DNA from: a virus
Direction: 5' to 3' (one strand)
Length of the DNA stretch: 64,000 nucleotides
IMG/VR virus record: IMGVR_UViG_3300033004_000001
Location: 1-64,000 of that record
Shown here: piece after piece, positions 52,833 to 61,950 of the stretch
Numbering within the stretch: position 1 is the stretch's first letter
Layout: each line of letters begins with the position of its first letter
Notes under the pieces: model-generated
What the model was told of the DNA's origin: nothing
Seen by the model: the letters and a program-made list of their open reading frames with translations, nothing else
The model's database searches: none
Translations under genes and position numbers: made by a program

Positions 52833-55800
52833 ATGATTAATTGTCCGAATAAGAATACAGATGCATGGAGGTCATTAAACTCTTTAGTTCCAGATTTATC
52901 TAATCATATCTGGCATAAATTAGAGGGACAAATCTCTGATAATGGACATCCTATGGAGGATGTAGATAGATTTAATAAGTTATTAGAAGATAATGATAAT
53001 GATTATAAACAAACTTATTTACAATTTCTTGGAGTAGAAGATGCCAAAATAGATTATCAATTTAGATCTGTTAATAATATAATAAAGAATATTATTAAGA
53101 TTGATAATTGGTCTAAACAAATTAAGAATCAAAATCAATTATTTGATAAGATACAGAAGGATCTTGGTATACCTAAAGAACAGATTGAACTTATTAAACA
53201 ATCTGAAGGAAAGGATATTAATGAAAAGTTATTAGATTTCATTAGTAAATATAGTTATACTATTGAAGTTAATACTGCTACAGATAATAAAAAATCTTCA
53301 GATGAATTTATCTTTAATGGAGATAACTATGGTTATGAAATAGTTGGTGATGATTATGGCACAGGAGCAGAAGAAACAGTTCCCACAAGAAATGGAATAG
53401 AGATTTCTCAGCAAGAATTTGATAAAGCTAAAGCAGAATATAGAAGAGATACCAATACTCCTTCTCAATACTATTCAAATCTAACAGTTCCAGGAGGTAC
53501 TAACTATACAGAAAATGAAATACGTACACCTGATATTACACCCAGTATTAAAGGACATGCTCAGTTTAGTACAGATCAAGGTATAGGTTGGTTTAGAAGC
53601 GATGATAAAAAGAGAGATTTAACTGAAGAACAGATTAAAGAAGAATGGCCTTTAATTGAAGGGAGAAGAGTTTATATAGGTAAAAAATATAAGGATAGTA
53701 AAACTCGTCGTATATTAGAAATACAATCTGATTTATTTCAGAAAGGTAGAGATGAAGAGGATTTAACTGAATATAAATATACTCGTTCCGATGAAGGAGA
53801 AATTAATTTTGGAGATGAAGATATTTATAGAGCAGAAAGAATGTTTTATGCTGGAAATGAAGAATATGAGAAAGGATTATCAACAAGATTTAGAGAAAAA
53901 GATGTAAAGAAAAATCAATTCTTACAGCTTCTAAACAAAGATAACAATTGGGTTACATTCTTTATTAAATCTATTATTCAAGATAGTGCTAAGAAAGGAT
54001 ATGAGAAAGTATTATTTCCTAAAGGTGAAACTGCTGCTAAGGTTGAAGGACATGAAACTTTAGCAAATGAACTTACTAAAATAAATAATGAATTAGAACA
54101 ACTTCAAAAAATAGATTTATCCGAAAAAGGTATAGTAGAAGGAACTGGAATTAAGAATAAAATTGCTAACTTAGAACAACGTAAATCTGAACTTAAATCT
54201 CAAGGTATAGAAAAACTTAAACCTATTGAAGCATTTTATGAAATTAAAGTACAGAATATATTAAAGAAGATAGACCCTAATATTAAAACTATTACAGATG
54301 AATTTGGTAATCAATGGTTAGAGTACCAATTAACAGATAAAGATTTAAATAATATAGAATTTCAGAAAGCAAATGGAGAATCTTATATATTTAATAAGAA
54401 ATTAAACGATCAAATTAAACAGATATTACAAAAATTATATCCAGAAGTTAAATTAAATTATACAACTAATTTAGAAGGAATTAGAGGACAATATCAAGCT
54501 GGAAAAATATTAATAAACTCATTATCACAAAATACAGATACTCTTCCTCATGAATATGCTCATCATTATATTAAGATGTTTATTAAAAGTGATATTGTTA
54601 AACAAGGAATTAAATTATTTGGATCAGAGGAGAAACTAGTTCAATCTATTGGAGAACAATCCATTAGAGCATTAAAATGGTATCAGAAATTATATGATTG
54701 GTTAAAAGGATTATTTAGTTCTAAACAATCATTATTAAATAACTTAACAAATAGTTTCTTAGAATATAATAGATTATTAGATAAATCTGCTATTTCTACC
54801 GAAAGAATGTATCAAAAAATTACTAAAGAAGATGTTACTGGAGATACTAAGAAACCATTAAATGATGTATTATCATTACCAGAAGTACCTCTTGAATCTA
54901 AATTTACTAAGTTAGATAAGATGTCTGAAATTAAAGAGAAAGCTATAAAACGATTAGAATTTAAGAGAGAACTAAATATAAAAAGAAAAAAACCTAGTTT
55001 TGATCCTGAAGCAGAAAAAGTATTTATTGAAGAAATAAAAAAATTAGAAGCATCTCAAGCTATGCTTAGATTTACTAGAAGAGCATCAAAAACTGTAGAT
55101 GGTATATATTCTCAATGGTTAAAGATAAAAGAAAAAATTAAATTAATAGATGAAGGTAAGCTAAATATAGATAAAAGTGTAGTATTAAATCCTCAAATAT
55201 TATCTCAATGGGCTGACTATTTATCAGCTTTTGATTCACTTGAAGAATTTAGAAATGCCCTTGTAGCAGATGGGTCATTATATAAGGATGAAGTTCTAAA
55301 GAAGATGTTAAATGATACTATTGAAAAAAAGAATGCAATTGAGAAATTATACGATGTAGAGGGATATGATATGATGGCTGGGTTTCTTGAACCTCATAAT
55401 GATCAGATACGTAAAGATTTTGAAATTCTAGCTAGTAAGAGTTATAAGAAATTAACACCTGAACAGAAATCTCAAATATCAGAAGAAAGATACATTCAAG
55501 TTCAAAAAGAACTTAAAGAAACCAAACTTAATGAACAAACTTTTTTAATGTTACGTAATGAATTACAGAAAGCTACAAGTGATATAGGATTAGCTAGACG
55601 TTGGGTTGGAAATATTTTGAATTCTTCTAATCCAGTTATTGCAGCAGTTGGACAGATAATATCCTTTGCTGAAATGAAAGTTCATGGTAGGAAGATAGAA
55701 ATTAGGAATAGAATGATGCCTATTTTAGAGAAACTAGAAAAGTTAAAAAAAGGATATAAAGATATTAGAGATATATATGATCAAATTTTAGAACCTAAAA

Positions 55801-58025
55801 CTAATCGTTTAATAAGTAAATGGGGTAGTGAATTCTTAGATGCTTATGATAAAGTTAAAAATGATGCTAAGCAAAATGATAAGTTAACTGATGATGAAAG
55901 AGGTAATATCATTAAGAAATGGCTTGGAGAAAATACTGATTTTGATGGACTTCAATTTCGTAAAGATAAATGGAGTTATATAGATTCTCTTGAAAAGAAT
56001 GGAGAAATATCTTCTGAAGATGTAAGAGCTTTAGAAGTAAATGAAGCTGATAAATATTGGTCTAAGTCTCCTCATGCATTATTTGAAGATGGAAGAATAT
56101 CAGAAAATACAGCTAATTTAATAGCAGGATGGCAATCTGAGCATTCATGGGATTATAGAACACTTAAAGATGAGTGGCTTAAGAAAAATCCTCAATGGGA
56201 TAAATTTCAAGCTTTACGTAAATCTAATCCGAACGATCCCATAGTTGAATTTTATGACTTTATCAAAGAATATGAAGATGAATTTAATTCATATCTTCCA
56301 GCTAGTATGAGATTAAGAAATGGACAATTACCAGGAGTAATGAAAACTTCTGATGAAAGATTAAAAGCTGGAGAATCATTTCTTAATATAACTAAAGCTA
56401 AATTACAAAGAACTTTTGATTTCGTAGCTACTGATGATATAACTAGAGGTAATGAACCGTTAATCGATGAAAGAGGAAATAAAAGATATTTTATTCCAAT
56501 GTATTATACTAGCAAGTTGGATGCTAAAGATCAATCATTTGATTTAGCTACAGCATACTTTAAATGGTTTTCAACAGCCGCTGATTATGAATCTAAAAAT
56601 TCTATCTATCCAGAAATGGAAATGATTAGACATTTTATAGAGACTAGAAAACCAGATATTCAAACTAAAGGAAAAAAAGAATTAAAATTTTATAATAGAT
56701 TATCAGAACAGTTTAATGATTGGTTTGAAATGGTATTCTATGGAGTTAAACAAAAAGATGAAGGCAAATTTAAAATATTTGGATTAACTATTGATACAGC
56801 TAAATTTTTAGATTTTATTAGTAAATCTACTGCTTATAATATTTTATCATTAAACTTCAGAGCTGGTATATCAAATCCTTTAATTGGAGAAGTTTTAAAT
56901 ACTGGTGAGGCAATAGCTAAGCAACACATGGATCTTAAATCTTTTCATAAAGCTCATGCTTATTATTTTAAAAATCTTCCTGGAATGTTAGGAGATGTTG
57001 GTAAAAGAAAGCCATCAAATATAGTTAATTTGTTAAGTGAAAAGTTCAAAGTAGATCCTGATCAGATGAACAATAGATTCAGAGATGACACAAGATTGAA
57101 AGAATTAGCAAAGAGTAGTAGTTTGTTTTTTATGATGACATCTGGAGATACTTATTTAAATAATACTTTATTTCTAGGAATGTTAGATCATAAGATAGCT
57201 TATGATAAAGATGGGAATAAATTAGGATCTATGTTAGATCAATATTCTAAAGATAAACAAGGTAATTTAGTTCTTAATAAAGAAGTTAGTTTAGATAAAT
57301 CTAATTGGAATGAAACTGATCAACTTAAATTTGGTAATAAAGTACAATATGTAATCGAAGGAGTTCAAGGTAACTATACACAACTTGGTAAGACTGCTGT
57401 ACAACGATTTGCGTTAGGTAGAATGGCTATAATGTTTAGAAAGTTTGTAGTTCCTGGGATAGAGAAAAGATATGATAAAAAACAATTTACTCAAAGATTA
57501 GGTGACTATACTGAAGGATATTATAGAACTACTGGAAGATTTTTAGCTAATTTATATAAAGAATTTAAAACATATCAATTTCATGTATTAGGATTAGAAT
57601 GGGATAAATTAGATCATATAGAAAAAGCCAATATTGTTAGAACTATATCAGAATTAGGATTTATGCTTACAGCTTTAGTTATAGGTGGAGCAATGACTAG
57701 AAAAGATAGAGATGATAGTGATGATTCATGGTTCTATAATTTCTCTGCATATCAATTATTGAGACTAAAGACAGAATTATTATTCTATACTAATCCTGCA
57801 GAAGCAATGCAGATATTAAGATCTCCAATGGCTACTATGTCTTTATTTGAAACTACTATGAAGATATTTCACCAAATGTTACATCCTACAGATAGATATA
57901 CTGCTGGAGTTCCTGAATGGAAAGGACATCTTAAAATGGAAAAATTACTATATGATTTACTTCCAGTATTTAGAGCTAATTATCAACTTAGAGATATTAA
58001 AACTCAAGTTAGTTTTATGAAATAA
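52833..58025 (+). CDS. Giant polyvalent-protein-like gene product with zincin-like module and membrane-active C-terminus
   Basis: 1,730 residues. Near 230-470 a module resembling the phage polyvalent-protein type can be read: IGWFRSDD, then RILEIQSDLFQKGRDEED, NNWVTFFIKSIIQDSAKKGYEKVLFPKGET. HEYAH at 573-577 (TLPHEYAHHYIKMF) is a second zincin-like site, followed by amphipathic helices (WYQKLYDWLKGLF), the same layout as in the 4,047-residue protein. The long helical middle and the hydrophobic C-terminus (FMLTALVIGGAMTRK; LKTELLFYTNPAEAMQIL) suggest membrane contact. It begins 2 bases after the ATP-grasp gene and ends before a bidirectional terminator. It is probably ejected cargo or a second vRNAP-associated subunit. 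Confidence 0.65.
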   Translation: MINCPNKNTDAWRSLNSLVPDLSNHIWHKLEGQISDNGHPMEDVDRFNKLLEDNDNDYKQTYLQFLGVEDAKIDYQFRSVNNIIKNIIKIDNWSKQIKNQNQLFDKIQKDLGIPKEQIELIKQSEGKDINEKLLDFISKYSYTIEVNTATDNKKSSDEFIFNGDNYGYEIVGDDYGTGAEETVPTRNGIEISQQEFDKAKAEYRRDTNTPSQYYSNLTVPGGTNYTENEIRTPDITPSIKGHAQFSTDQGIGWFRSDDKKRDLTEEQIKEEWPLIEGRRVYIGKKYKDSKTRRILEIQSDLFQKGRDEEDLTEYKYTRSDEGEINFGDEDIYRAERMFYAGNEEYEKGLSTRFREKDVKKNQFLQLLNKDNNWVTFFIKSIIQDSAKKGYEKVLFPKGETAAKVEGHETLANELTKINNELEQLQKIDLSEKGIVEGTGIKNKIANLEQRKSELKSQGIEKLKPIEAFYEIKVQNILKKIDPNIKTITDEFGNQWLEYQLTDKDLNNIEFQKANGESYIFNKKLNDQIKQILQKLYPEVKLNYTTNLEGIRGQYQAGKILINSLSQNTDTLPHEYAHHYIKMFIKSDIVKQGIKLFGSEEKLVQSIGEQSIRALKWYQKLYDWLKGLFSSKQSLLNNLTNSFLEYNRLLDKSAISTERMYQKITKEDVTGDTKKPLNDVLSLPEVPLESKFTKLDKMSEIKEKAIKRLEFKRELNIKRKKPSFDPEAEKVFIEEIKKLEASQAMLRFTRRASKTVDGIYSQWLKIKEKIKLIDEGKLNIDKSVVLNPQILSQWADYLSAFDSLEEFRNALVADGSLYKDEVLKKMLNDTIEKKNAIEKLYDVEGYDMMAGFLEPHNDQIRKDFEILASKSYKKLTPEQKSQISEERYIQVQKELKETKLNEQTFLMLRNELQKATSDIGLARRWVGNILNSSNPVIAAVGQIISFAEMKVHGRKIEIRNRMMPILEKLEKLKKGYKDIRDIYDQILEPKTNRLISKWGSEFLDAYDKVKNDAKQNDKLTDDERGNIIKKWLGENTDFDGLQFRKDKWSYIDSLEKNGEISSEDVRALEVNEADKYWSKSPHALFEDGRISENTANLIAGWQSEHSWDYRTLKDEWLKKNPQWDKFQALRKSNPNDPIVEFYDFIKEYEDEFNSYLPASMRLRNGQLPGVMKTSDERLKAGESFLNITKAKLQRTFDFVATDDITRGNEPLIDERGNKRYFIPMYYTSKLDAKDQSFDLATAYFKWFSTAADYESKNSIYPEMEMIRHFIETRKPDIQTKGKKELKFYNRLSEQFNDWFEMVFYGVKQKDEGKFKIFGLTIDTAKFLDFISKSTAYNILSLNFRAGISNPLIGEVLNTGEAIAKQHMDLKSFHKAHAYYFKNLPGMLGDVGKRKPSNIVNLLSEKFKVDPDQMNNRFRDDTRLKELAKSSSLFFMMTSGDTYLNNTLFLGMLDHKIAYDKDGNKLGSMLDQYSKDKQGNLVLNKEVSLDKSNWNETDQLKFGNKVQYVIEGVQGNYTQLGKTAVQRFALGRMAIMFRKFVVPGIEKRYDKKQFTQRLGDYTEGYYRTTGRFLANLYKEFKTYQFHVLGLEWDKLDHIEKANIVRTISELGFMLTALVIGGAMTRKDRDDSDDSWFYNFSAYQLLRLKTELLFYTNPAEAMQILRSPMATMSLFETTMKIFHQMLHPTDRYTAGVPEWKGHLKMEKLLYDLLPVFRANYQLRDIKTQVSFMK

Positions 58026-58043
58026 TATATAATATATCTTAAA

Positions 58044-58090
58044 ATAGATAAGGGCTTACCTCAGTAATGAGATAGGCCCTTTCTATTTTT
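58044..58090. terminator. Bidirectional terminator between the two opposed gene blocks
   Basis: AAGGGC at 58050-58055 pairs with GCCCTT at 58076-58081, and inside them CTCA 58060-58063 with TGAG 58068-58071. The right flank TTCTATTTTTATC serves the plus strand and the left flank (read on the minus strand, CTATTTTAAG) the minus strand. It stands between the last plus-strand gene and the AAA+ ATPase gene, whose ends face each other. Confidence 0.8.
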
Positions 58091-58112
58091 ATCAACCTCT
58101 TAAATTGATATA

Positions 58113-59093
58113 TTAATTTTTACATATTTCAGCAAGTTGTTCAAAATTATCTATTTTCTTGGGTTTATTATCAGTTACACAAATTTCAACTAATTCTTTA
58201 GAATTATCTTTGTTAAATCCAGATACTACTGGTCTAGATATCTTGCTATCATCTTTATTAATAATGACTTTTCTAGTTATACCTTTCTCTTCTTTATCAA
58301 TTACAGATGCTATAACATCTCTAAGAATATGTTTAATTCTATCAATAGATGTATTTTTATGTTTCTTAATCTTAGCTACTAAATTAACAAGATCTATTTT
58401 AGATTCATATCCAGTAGGAATTAAACCGGTAATAATACTCTTTAAAATATTATCATCATTGAATGTAAATTCGAATATCTTTTCAAATCTACTAGGTCTA
58501 TCTTTAATAAAACTTGGTAATCTATCAGTATCATTAACAGTAGCAATAATAATTAAATTATCTCTTTCTTTAGCACCACTTAAGAATGATAACATATTAG
58601 TATCATATCTATCAAATGTCTTTTCAAACTCATCAATAATAAGAATAATAGTTCTGTCTTTATCATCTTGTCTAATTCTATCTATTAATCCTGAATAATC
58701 AACTGCTTGAGTAACTAGTATTCCAATTGCATCATACTTATCACATACTTCATCTGCAATCTGTCCAGCTAGAAATGTCTTTCCAGTTCCTGGATCACCA
58801 TTAAACATTACACCAAGCTTATTTCTCATATTTAGTAGAGATCTAGCTTTAGCTAATGACTCATCAAAAAACTCATTAAAGAAATTTCTACATTCTTTAA
58901 ATATTCCAGTATTTAACCTAACGCCTTTTTTATAATCATTATTAATAGCAAATGAAATAACTGGTGGAGCAAATGGGCCATCAGTATTTCTTATTATTAA
59001 GTTGTACATTCCTTTTTCTAATCTATTAGTTATGTTTTCAGGATTAGCACCAACTAATTTAAATTCATTATTTTTAGTATCTATTTCAAACAT
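58113..59093 (-). CDS. AAA+ ATPase
   Basis: 326 residues. The AAA+ core is complete: Walker A GDPGTGKT at 99-106, Walker B IILIIDEFE at about 149-157, sensor 1 ATVNDTDRLP at 184-193, and arginine-finger-like DRPSRFEK at 198-205. A later helical part (VAKIKKHKNTSIDRIKHILRDVIASVI) would be the lid. It is a single-domain AAA+ machine like those thought to remodel proteins or DNA in phage replication. It is the last gene of the minus block and has a 5' element CAAATTTAACAAA (59102-59114) 8 bases before its ATG. Confidence 0.85.
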   Translation of the reverse strand: MFEIDTKNNEFKLVGANPENITNRLEKGMYNLIIRNTDGPFAPPVISFAINNDYKKGVRLNTGIFKECRNFFNEFFDESLAKARSLLNMRNKLGVMFNGDPGTGKTFLAGQIADEVCDKYDAIGILVTQAVDYSGLIDRIRQDDKDRTIILIIDEFEKTFDRYDTNMLSFLSGAKERDNLIIIATVNDTDRLPSFIKDRPSRFEKIFEFTFNDDNILKSIITGLIPTGYESKIDLVNLVAKIKKHKNTSIDRIKHILRDVIASVIDKEEKGITRKVIINKDDSKISRPVVSGFNKDNSKELVEICVTDNKPKKIDNFEQLAEICKN

Positions 59094-59101
59094 TTTGTTT
59101 A

Positions 59102-59114
59102 TTTGTTAAATTTG
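59102..59114 (-). promoter_or_regulatory. Leader element CAAATTTAACAAA before the AAA+ ATPase
   Basis: On the minus strand CAAATTTAACAAA occurs exactly 8 bases before the start codon. The same 13 bases occur at the same distance before the 59975 gene start (plus coordinates 59984-59996). It may be a translation-initiation or transcription signal. Confidence 0.4.
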
Positions 59115-59146
59115 GAATATTATTAAAATAAAGCCCTAGGACGAAT

Positions 59147-59184
59147 AAAAAACCCCAAGTGATACTCTAGTACCACTCAGGGGG
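59147..59184 (-). terminator. Rho-independent terminator (minus strand)
   Basis: On the minus strand CCCC plus AGTGGTAC pairs with GTATCACT plus GGGG around a short loop (plus coordinates 59153-59184), followed by six T (plus A run 59147-59152). It ends the transcript of the coiled-coil gene (59229-59975) and isolates the AAA+ gene, which must therefore have its own promoter. Confidence 0.85.
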
Positions 59185-59228
59185 AGATCGTTTAACTACG
59201 AGCTTAGAAATGGTCTTTAAATAGGTTT

Positions 59229-59975
59229 TTAAAACCAACTTACTATTTGACTCATTAAACCTAGACCAGAATTACCATTACACTTAATCTTATCTATTTC
59301 TTTTTCCTTTTCTAGTATCTCTTTTTGAGCTATAACTCTAGCATTCCTATCAAGAACACCACTCCAGATACGTTTGAAGATATTAGTAGAAGTTAAGTTT
59401 TTAACTGTCTTTTCAAGATCTTTAATACGGAGTTTTAAATCAATAATCTCTTTCTCACGTTTTTCAGCTTCTTGTTCATCAGTCTTATCTTCTTTAACTT
59501 TTTTAAGTTCTTCTTTTAAATTAGCTAACTTTTCAGTTATATCTCTGTTTTTCTTTTCATATTCTAACTTAACATCAAGACGATATTGTTCATACTTATC
59601 TTCTATACTTTTATTAACTCTTTTGTATTCAGAAGTAATAGAATCTACTTTATTAGTTAATTCTTTAATAGAATTATCTTTTTCATCAATTACTTTCTTA
59701 TACTTCTTACCAACTAATTCTTCAACATCACCAAGATTACGAGTTTCAATAGATTCTACTATAAATTCTTTACTTGCATCACAATATCCACGATCTCTAT
59801 TTCTACCAGTTACAACTTTAACTTCTTTTTGTCCTTCTTCAATCTTCTTTTCAAGATTCTTTTTATCAGCTTCTAATCCTCCAACTTGTTGTAAGAGAAT
59901 TGCATTCTGTTTTTCTAAAGAAATTAATCTATCAACTGAAATCTCATTATTAGTGTTAACTACTTTTGTTTCCAT
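59229..59975 (-). CDS. Long coiled-coil protein
   Basis: 248 residues, nearly all helical heptads: ISVDRLISLEKQNAILLQQVGGLEADKKNL, then LVGKKYKKVIDEKDNSIKEL, EKKNRDITEKLANLKEELKKVK and KIDLKLRIKDLEKTVKNL. The short GRNRDRGYCDASKEFIVES segment is the main non-coil insertion. A filament or scaffold role in replication factories is possible, but no family is identified. It has the same CAAATTTAACAAA element 8 bases upstream of its ATG as the AAA+ gene. Confidence 0.65.
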   Translation of the reverse strand: METKVVNTNNEISVDRLISLEKQNAILLQQVGGLEADKKNLEKKIEEGQKEVKVVTGRNRDRGYCDASKEFIVESIETRNLGDVEELVGKKYKKVIDEKDNSIKELTNKVDSITSEYKRVNKSIEDKYEQYRLDVKLEYEKKNRDITEKLANLKEELKKVKEDKTDEQEAEKREKEIIDLKLRIKDLEKTVKNLTSTNIFKRIWSGVLDRNARVIAQKEILEKEKEIDKIKCNGNSGLGLMSQIVSWF

Positions 59976-59983
59976 TTGCTATA

Positions 59984-59996
59984 TTTGTTAAATTTG
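59984..59996 (-). promoter_or_regulatory. Leader element CAAATTTAACAAA before the coiled-coil gene
   Basis: Second copy of the 13-base element seen before the 59093 start, again 8 bases before the ATG (minus strand). Confidence 0.4.
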
Positions 59997-60006
59997 TAAT
60001 TAATAA

Positions 60007-60468
60007 TTAATCATATAAATCATAATCTTCATCATCTTCATCTACTGGAATAGTTACTTCTTCTTTATATAAATGTTTATCAACATCTATATGTTCAGAT
60101 ATATTTTTAATAATAGTTTCAAAATCCGTAGGAACTATTAATTGTAAACGACTTTTAAGATCATCTATAATTCTATTTTTTATGACATATATTTCTCTAA
60201 TTTTCAAAGATTCAAGAGTTTTTTTGTCTAATAATTCTTTTTCTACTGAAAGATTACAATAATTATCTACTCCCATCTTTTTCAGATCTTTACATATATC
60301 AATACACTTTGAAGAAAAATCTTCAATAGTAGTATAATTATCTTTATATTTATCAGATTCTCTTATAGCTTTAAGTTTATTATTAATTTGTGGTAAAATA
60401 TAATCTCTTTCGAGAATAGTTACTAATCCATTTATTTGGTCTTTTGTCAAAAATTGTATTGTTTCCAT
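60007..60468 (-). CDS. Hypothetical helical protein with acidic tail
   Basis: 153 residues, Ile/Lys/Asp-rich, helical (DQINGLVTILERDYILPQINNKLKAIRESDKYK; KKTLESLKIREIYVIKNRIIDDLKSRLQLIVP), with a very acidic end (PVDEDDEDYDLYD). Acidic C-terminal tips of this kind often recruit partners at replication sites. It lies between the coiled-coil gene and a RecB-like nuclease gene. No family is recognised. Confidence 0.55.
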   Translation of the reverse strand: METIQFLTKDQINGLVTILERDYILPQINNKLKAIRESDKYKDNYTTIEDFSSKCIDICKDLKKMGVDNYCNLSVEKELLDKKTLESLKIREIYVIKNRIIDDLKSRLQLIVPTDFETIIKNISEHIDVDKHLYKEEVTIPVDEDDEDYDLYD

Positions 60469-60493
60469 CTTTTGGTAATTTAGTTTAACGTTA

Positions 60494-61453
60494 TTATAAT
60501 TTTTCTATTCCATTATTTTCATAGTAAGATCTAGTATGATTCCATTGATTAGTTTCGTAATGCCAACTAATCTCTGGTAATATAGATTCTATTTCATCTA
60601 ATCCTTTAGATAACCATGATTCTTCTATATTAAATACTTTACATTCAGGAATATCTCCTTTTTGTAATCCTATTATATAAGTTTCATGTTTATATTCTCT
60701 AAACTCTGGATATTGATAATATATTGCTAACCAATAGAAAGCTAATTGTCTATAATATTTTAACTCTTCAAATGAATCATTAAATTTTCCAAGATTAACT
60801 GTAGTCTTAATATCTATTAATTTGATAATTTTGTTATTATAATCAACTATCATTCTATCTATCATAGACTTACAATCTATTCCTAAAAAATTAAAGAATA
60901 TAACTTTTTCATTATATTCTTCTATATTATTCATTCTATCTTCATCTGTTAAATAGATTAATCTATTAGCAGCAATATGATCTTTAACACATTGTTCTAG
61001 ATCATTTATTAACTTATGATCAGAGTATGTTAGTATATCTTTATATTCAGATCTTTTTTTTAAGTAGCTAATGTACTTGCTAAGTTGTTGTTTAAGCTCT
61101 CTTGCTTTTTCAATGATCTTTTCTTTAGGAAGTTTATCTGCTGTATAGTTGTTTTTATAAGCATAGATAAGTTTGTCTTCCATTTTTTTAGATCTGTAAG
61201 TAATATAGTCTTCACAGAACTTACGTTGGTTCTCGGATTTAGGTGTACTATAATCCAAGAATATATAGTTTTTATTAAATTCTTCATTTTCAAGTAGTTT
61301 CATATGTACCTTCTTACCAATTTCTAACCATCTCATTGGTAATTGTTCTATCTCTTTATCTAACATTTTCTTAAAATATAAAGGAGATATTTCAAACCAT
61401 TTTAAAGATGATGAAGATACTCGTTTCTCATTAAAATATTCTTTCTCTGTCAT
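60494..61453 (-). CDS. PD-(D/E)XK exonuclease (RecB/exonuclease VIII-like)
   Basis: 319 residues. The start SSSSLKWFEISPLYFKKMLD and LEIGKKVHMKLLEN is the usual N-terminal signature of Cas4/RecB-like and phage exonuclease VIII-type nucleases (S-x-L followed by GxxxH). The catalytic part is CKSMIDRMIVDYNNKIIKLIDIKTT, with Asp about 17 residues before the D-x-K strand (DIKTT), and QLAFYWLAIYY follows as the Q-Y helix. It would resect ends for recombination, together with the adjacent DUF1064-like nuclease. Confidence 0.8.
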   Translation of the reverse strand: MTEKEYFNEKRVSSSSLKWFEISPLYFKKMLDKEIEQLPMRWLEIGKKVHMKLLENEEFNKNYIFLDYSTPKSENQRKFCEDYITYRSKKMEDKLIYAYKNNYTADKLPKEKIIEKARELKQQLSKYISYLKKRSEYKDILTYSDHKLINDLEQCVKDHIAANRLIYLTDEDRMNNIEEYNEKVIFFNFLGIDCKSMIDRMIVDYNNKIIKLIDIKTTVNLGKFNDSFEELKYYRQLAFYWLAIYYQYPEFREYKHETYIIGLQKGDIPECKVFNIEESWLSKGLDEIESILPEISWHYETNQWNHTRSYYENNGIEKL

Positions 61454-61950
61454 TATATCTTAGACTGTATTAATTCTATACATTGATCTATCTGTTTTTG
61501 GTTCTTTGGTAAATATAGATCAAATTTGATATTATTATCAGTTAGATATTTTTTAAATAATTTCCATCTTAGTGGAAATTGATCATTAGGTCTACCTTTT
61601 GTTTCTATAATCCATTCATTACCTACAAAATCTGGAGTATAGGATATATATTTTATTTTATTTGTTCTTTTTGATAATAAATCTCCTCTTCTTTTATTAG
61701 GTTCATATGATAGATTATCAAAAGTAAATGGATTTACAATTATATATTTTCTTTTAGTATATTCAAATTGTAATCCTGATTCTACTAATTTCTTATAGCA
61801 GTATATTTCTAGTTTACTATCAAACAATATTCCATTATATTCTACTTTAGCAGAGTTAACCTTTTTAACTTTTTTCTTAGTTCTAGATTTAGAACTAACA
61901 CCTTGTAATACTTTAACAACTTTTTGTAGGTGTTTCTCTTTCTTTGTCAT
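61453..61950 (-). CDS. Small PD-(D/E)XK-type endonuclease (DUF1064/resolvase-like)
   Basis: 165 residues. A very basic N-terminus (KKEKHLQKVVKVLQG; KSRTKKKVKKVNS) is followed by EYNGILFDSKLEIYCYKKLVESG, containing the conserved Glu of the first helix, and YTPDFVGNEWIIETKGRPNDQFPLRWKLFKKYL, the D...E-x-K active core of the T7 endonuclease I-like/DUF1064 family. It probably resolves branched DNA. Its start overlaps the primase gene by 38 bases, and its last base is shared with the neighbouring exonuclease ATG. Confidence 0.8.
   Translation of the reverse strand: MTKKEKHLQKVVKVLQGVSSKSRTKKKVKKVNSAKVEYNGILFDSKLEIYCYKKLVESGLQFEYTKRKYIIVNPFTFDNLSYEPNKRRGDLLSKRTNKIKYISYTPDFVGNEWIIETKGRPNDQFPLRWKLFKKYLTDNNIKFDLYLPKNQKQIDQCIELIQSKI

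Noticed and set aside
59374-59991. Plus-strand ORF of 205 codons opposite the coiled-coil gene
   Set aside because: Its Ser/Phe/Leu-rich sequence is the antisense of Glu/Lys-rich coiled coil; no sign of its own initiation region.
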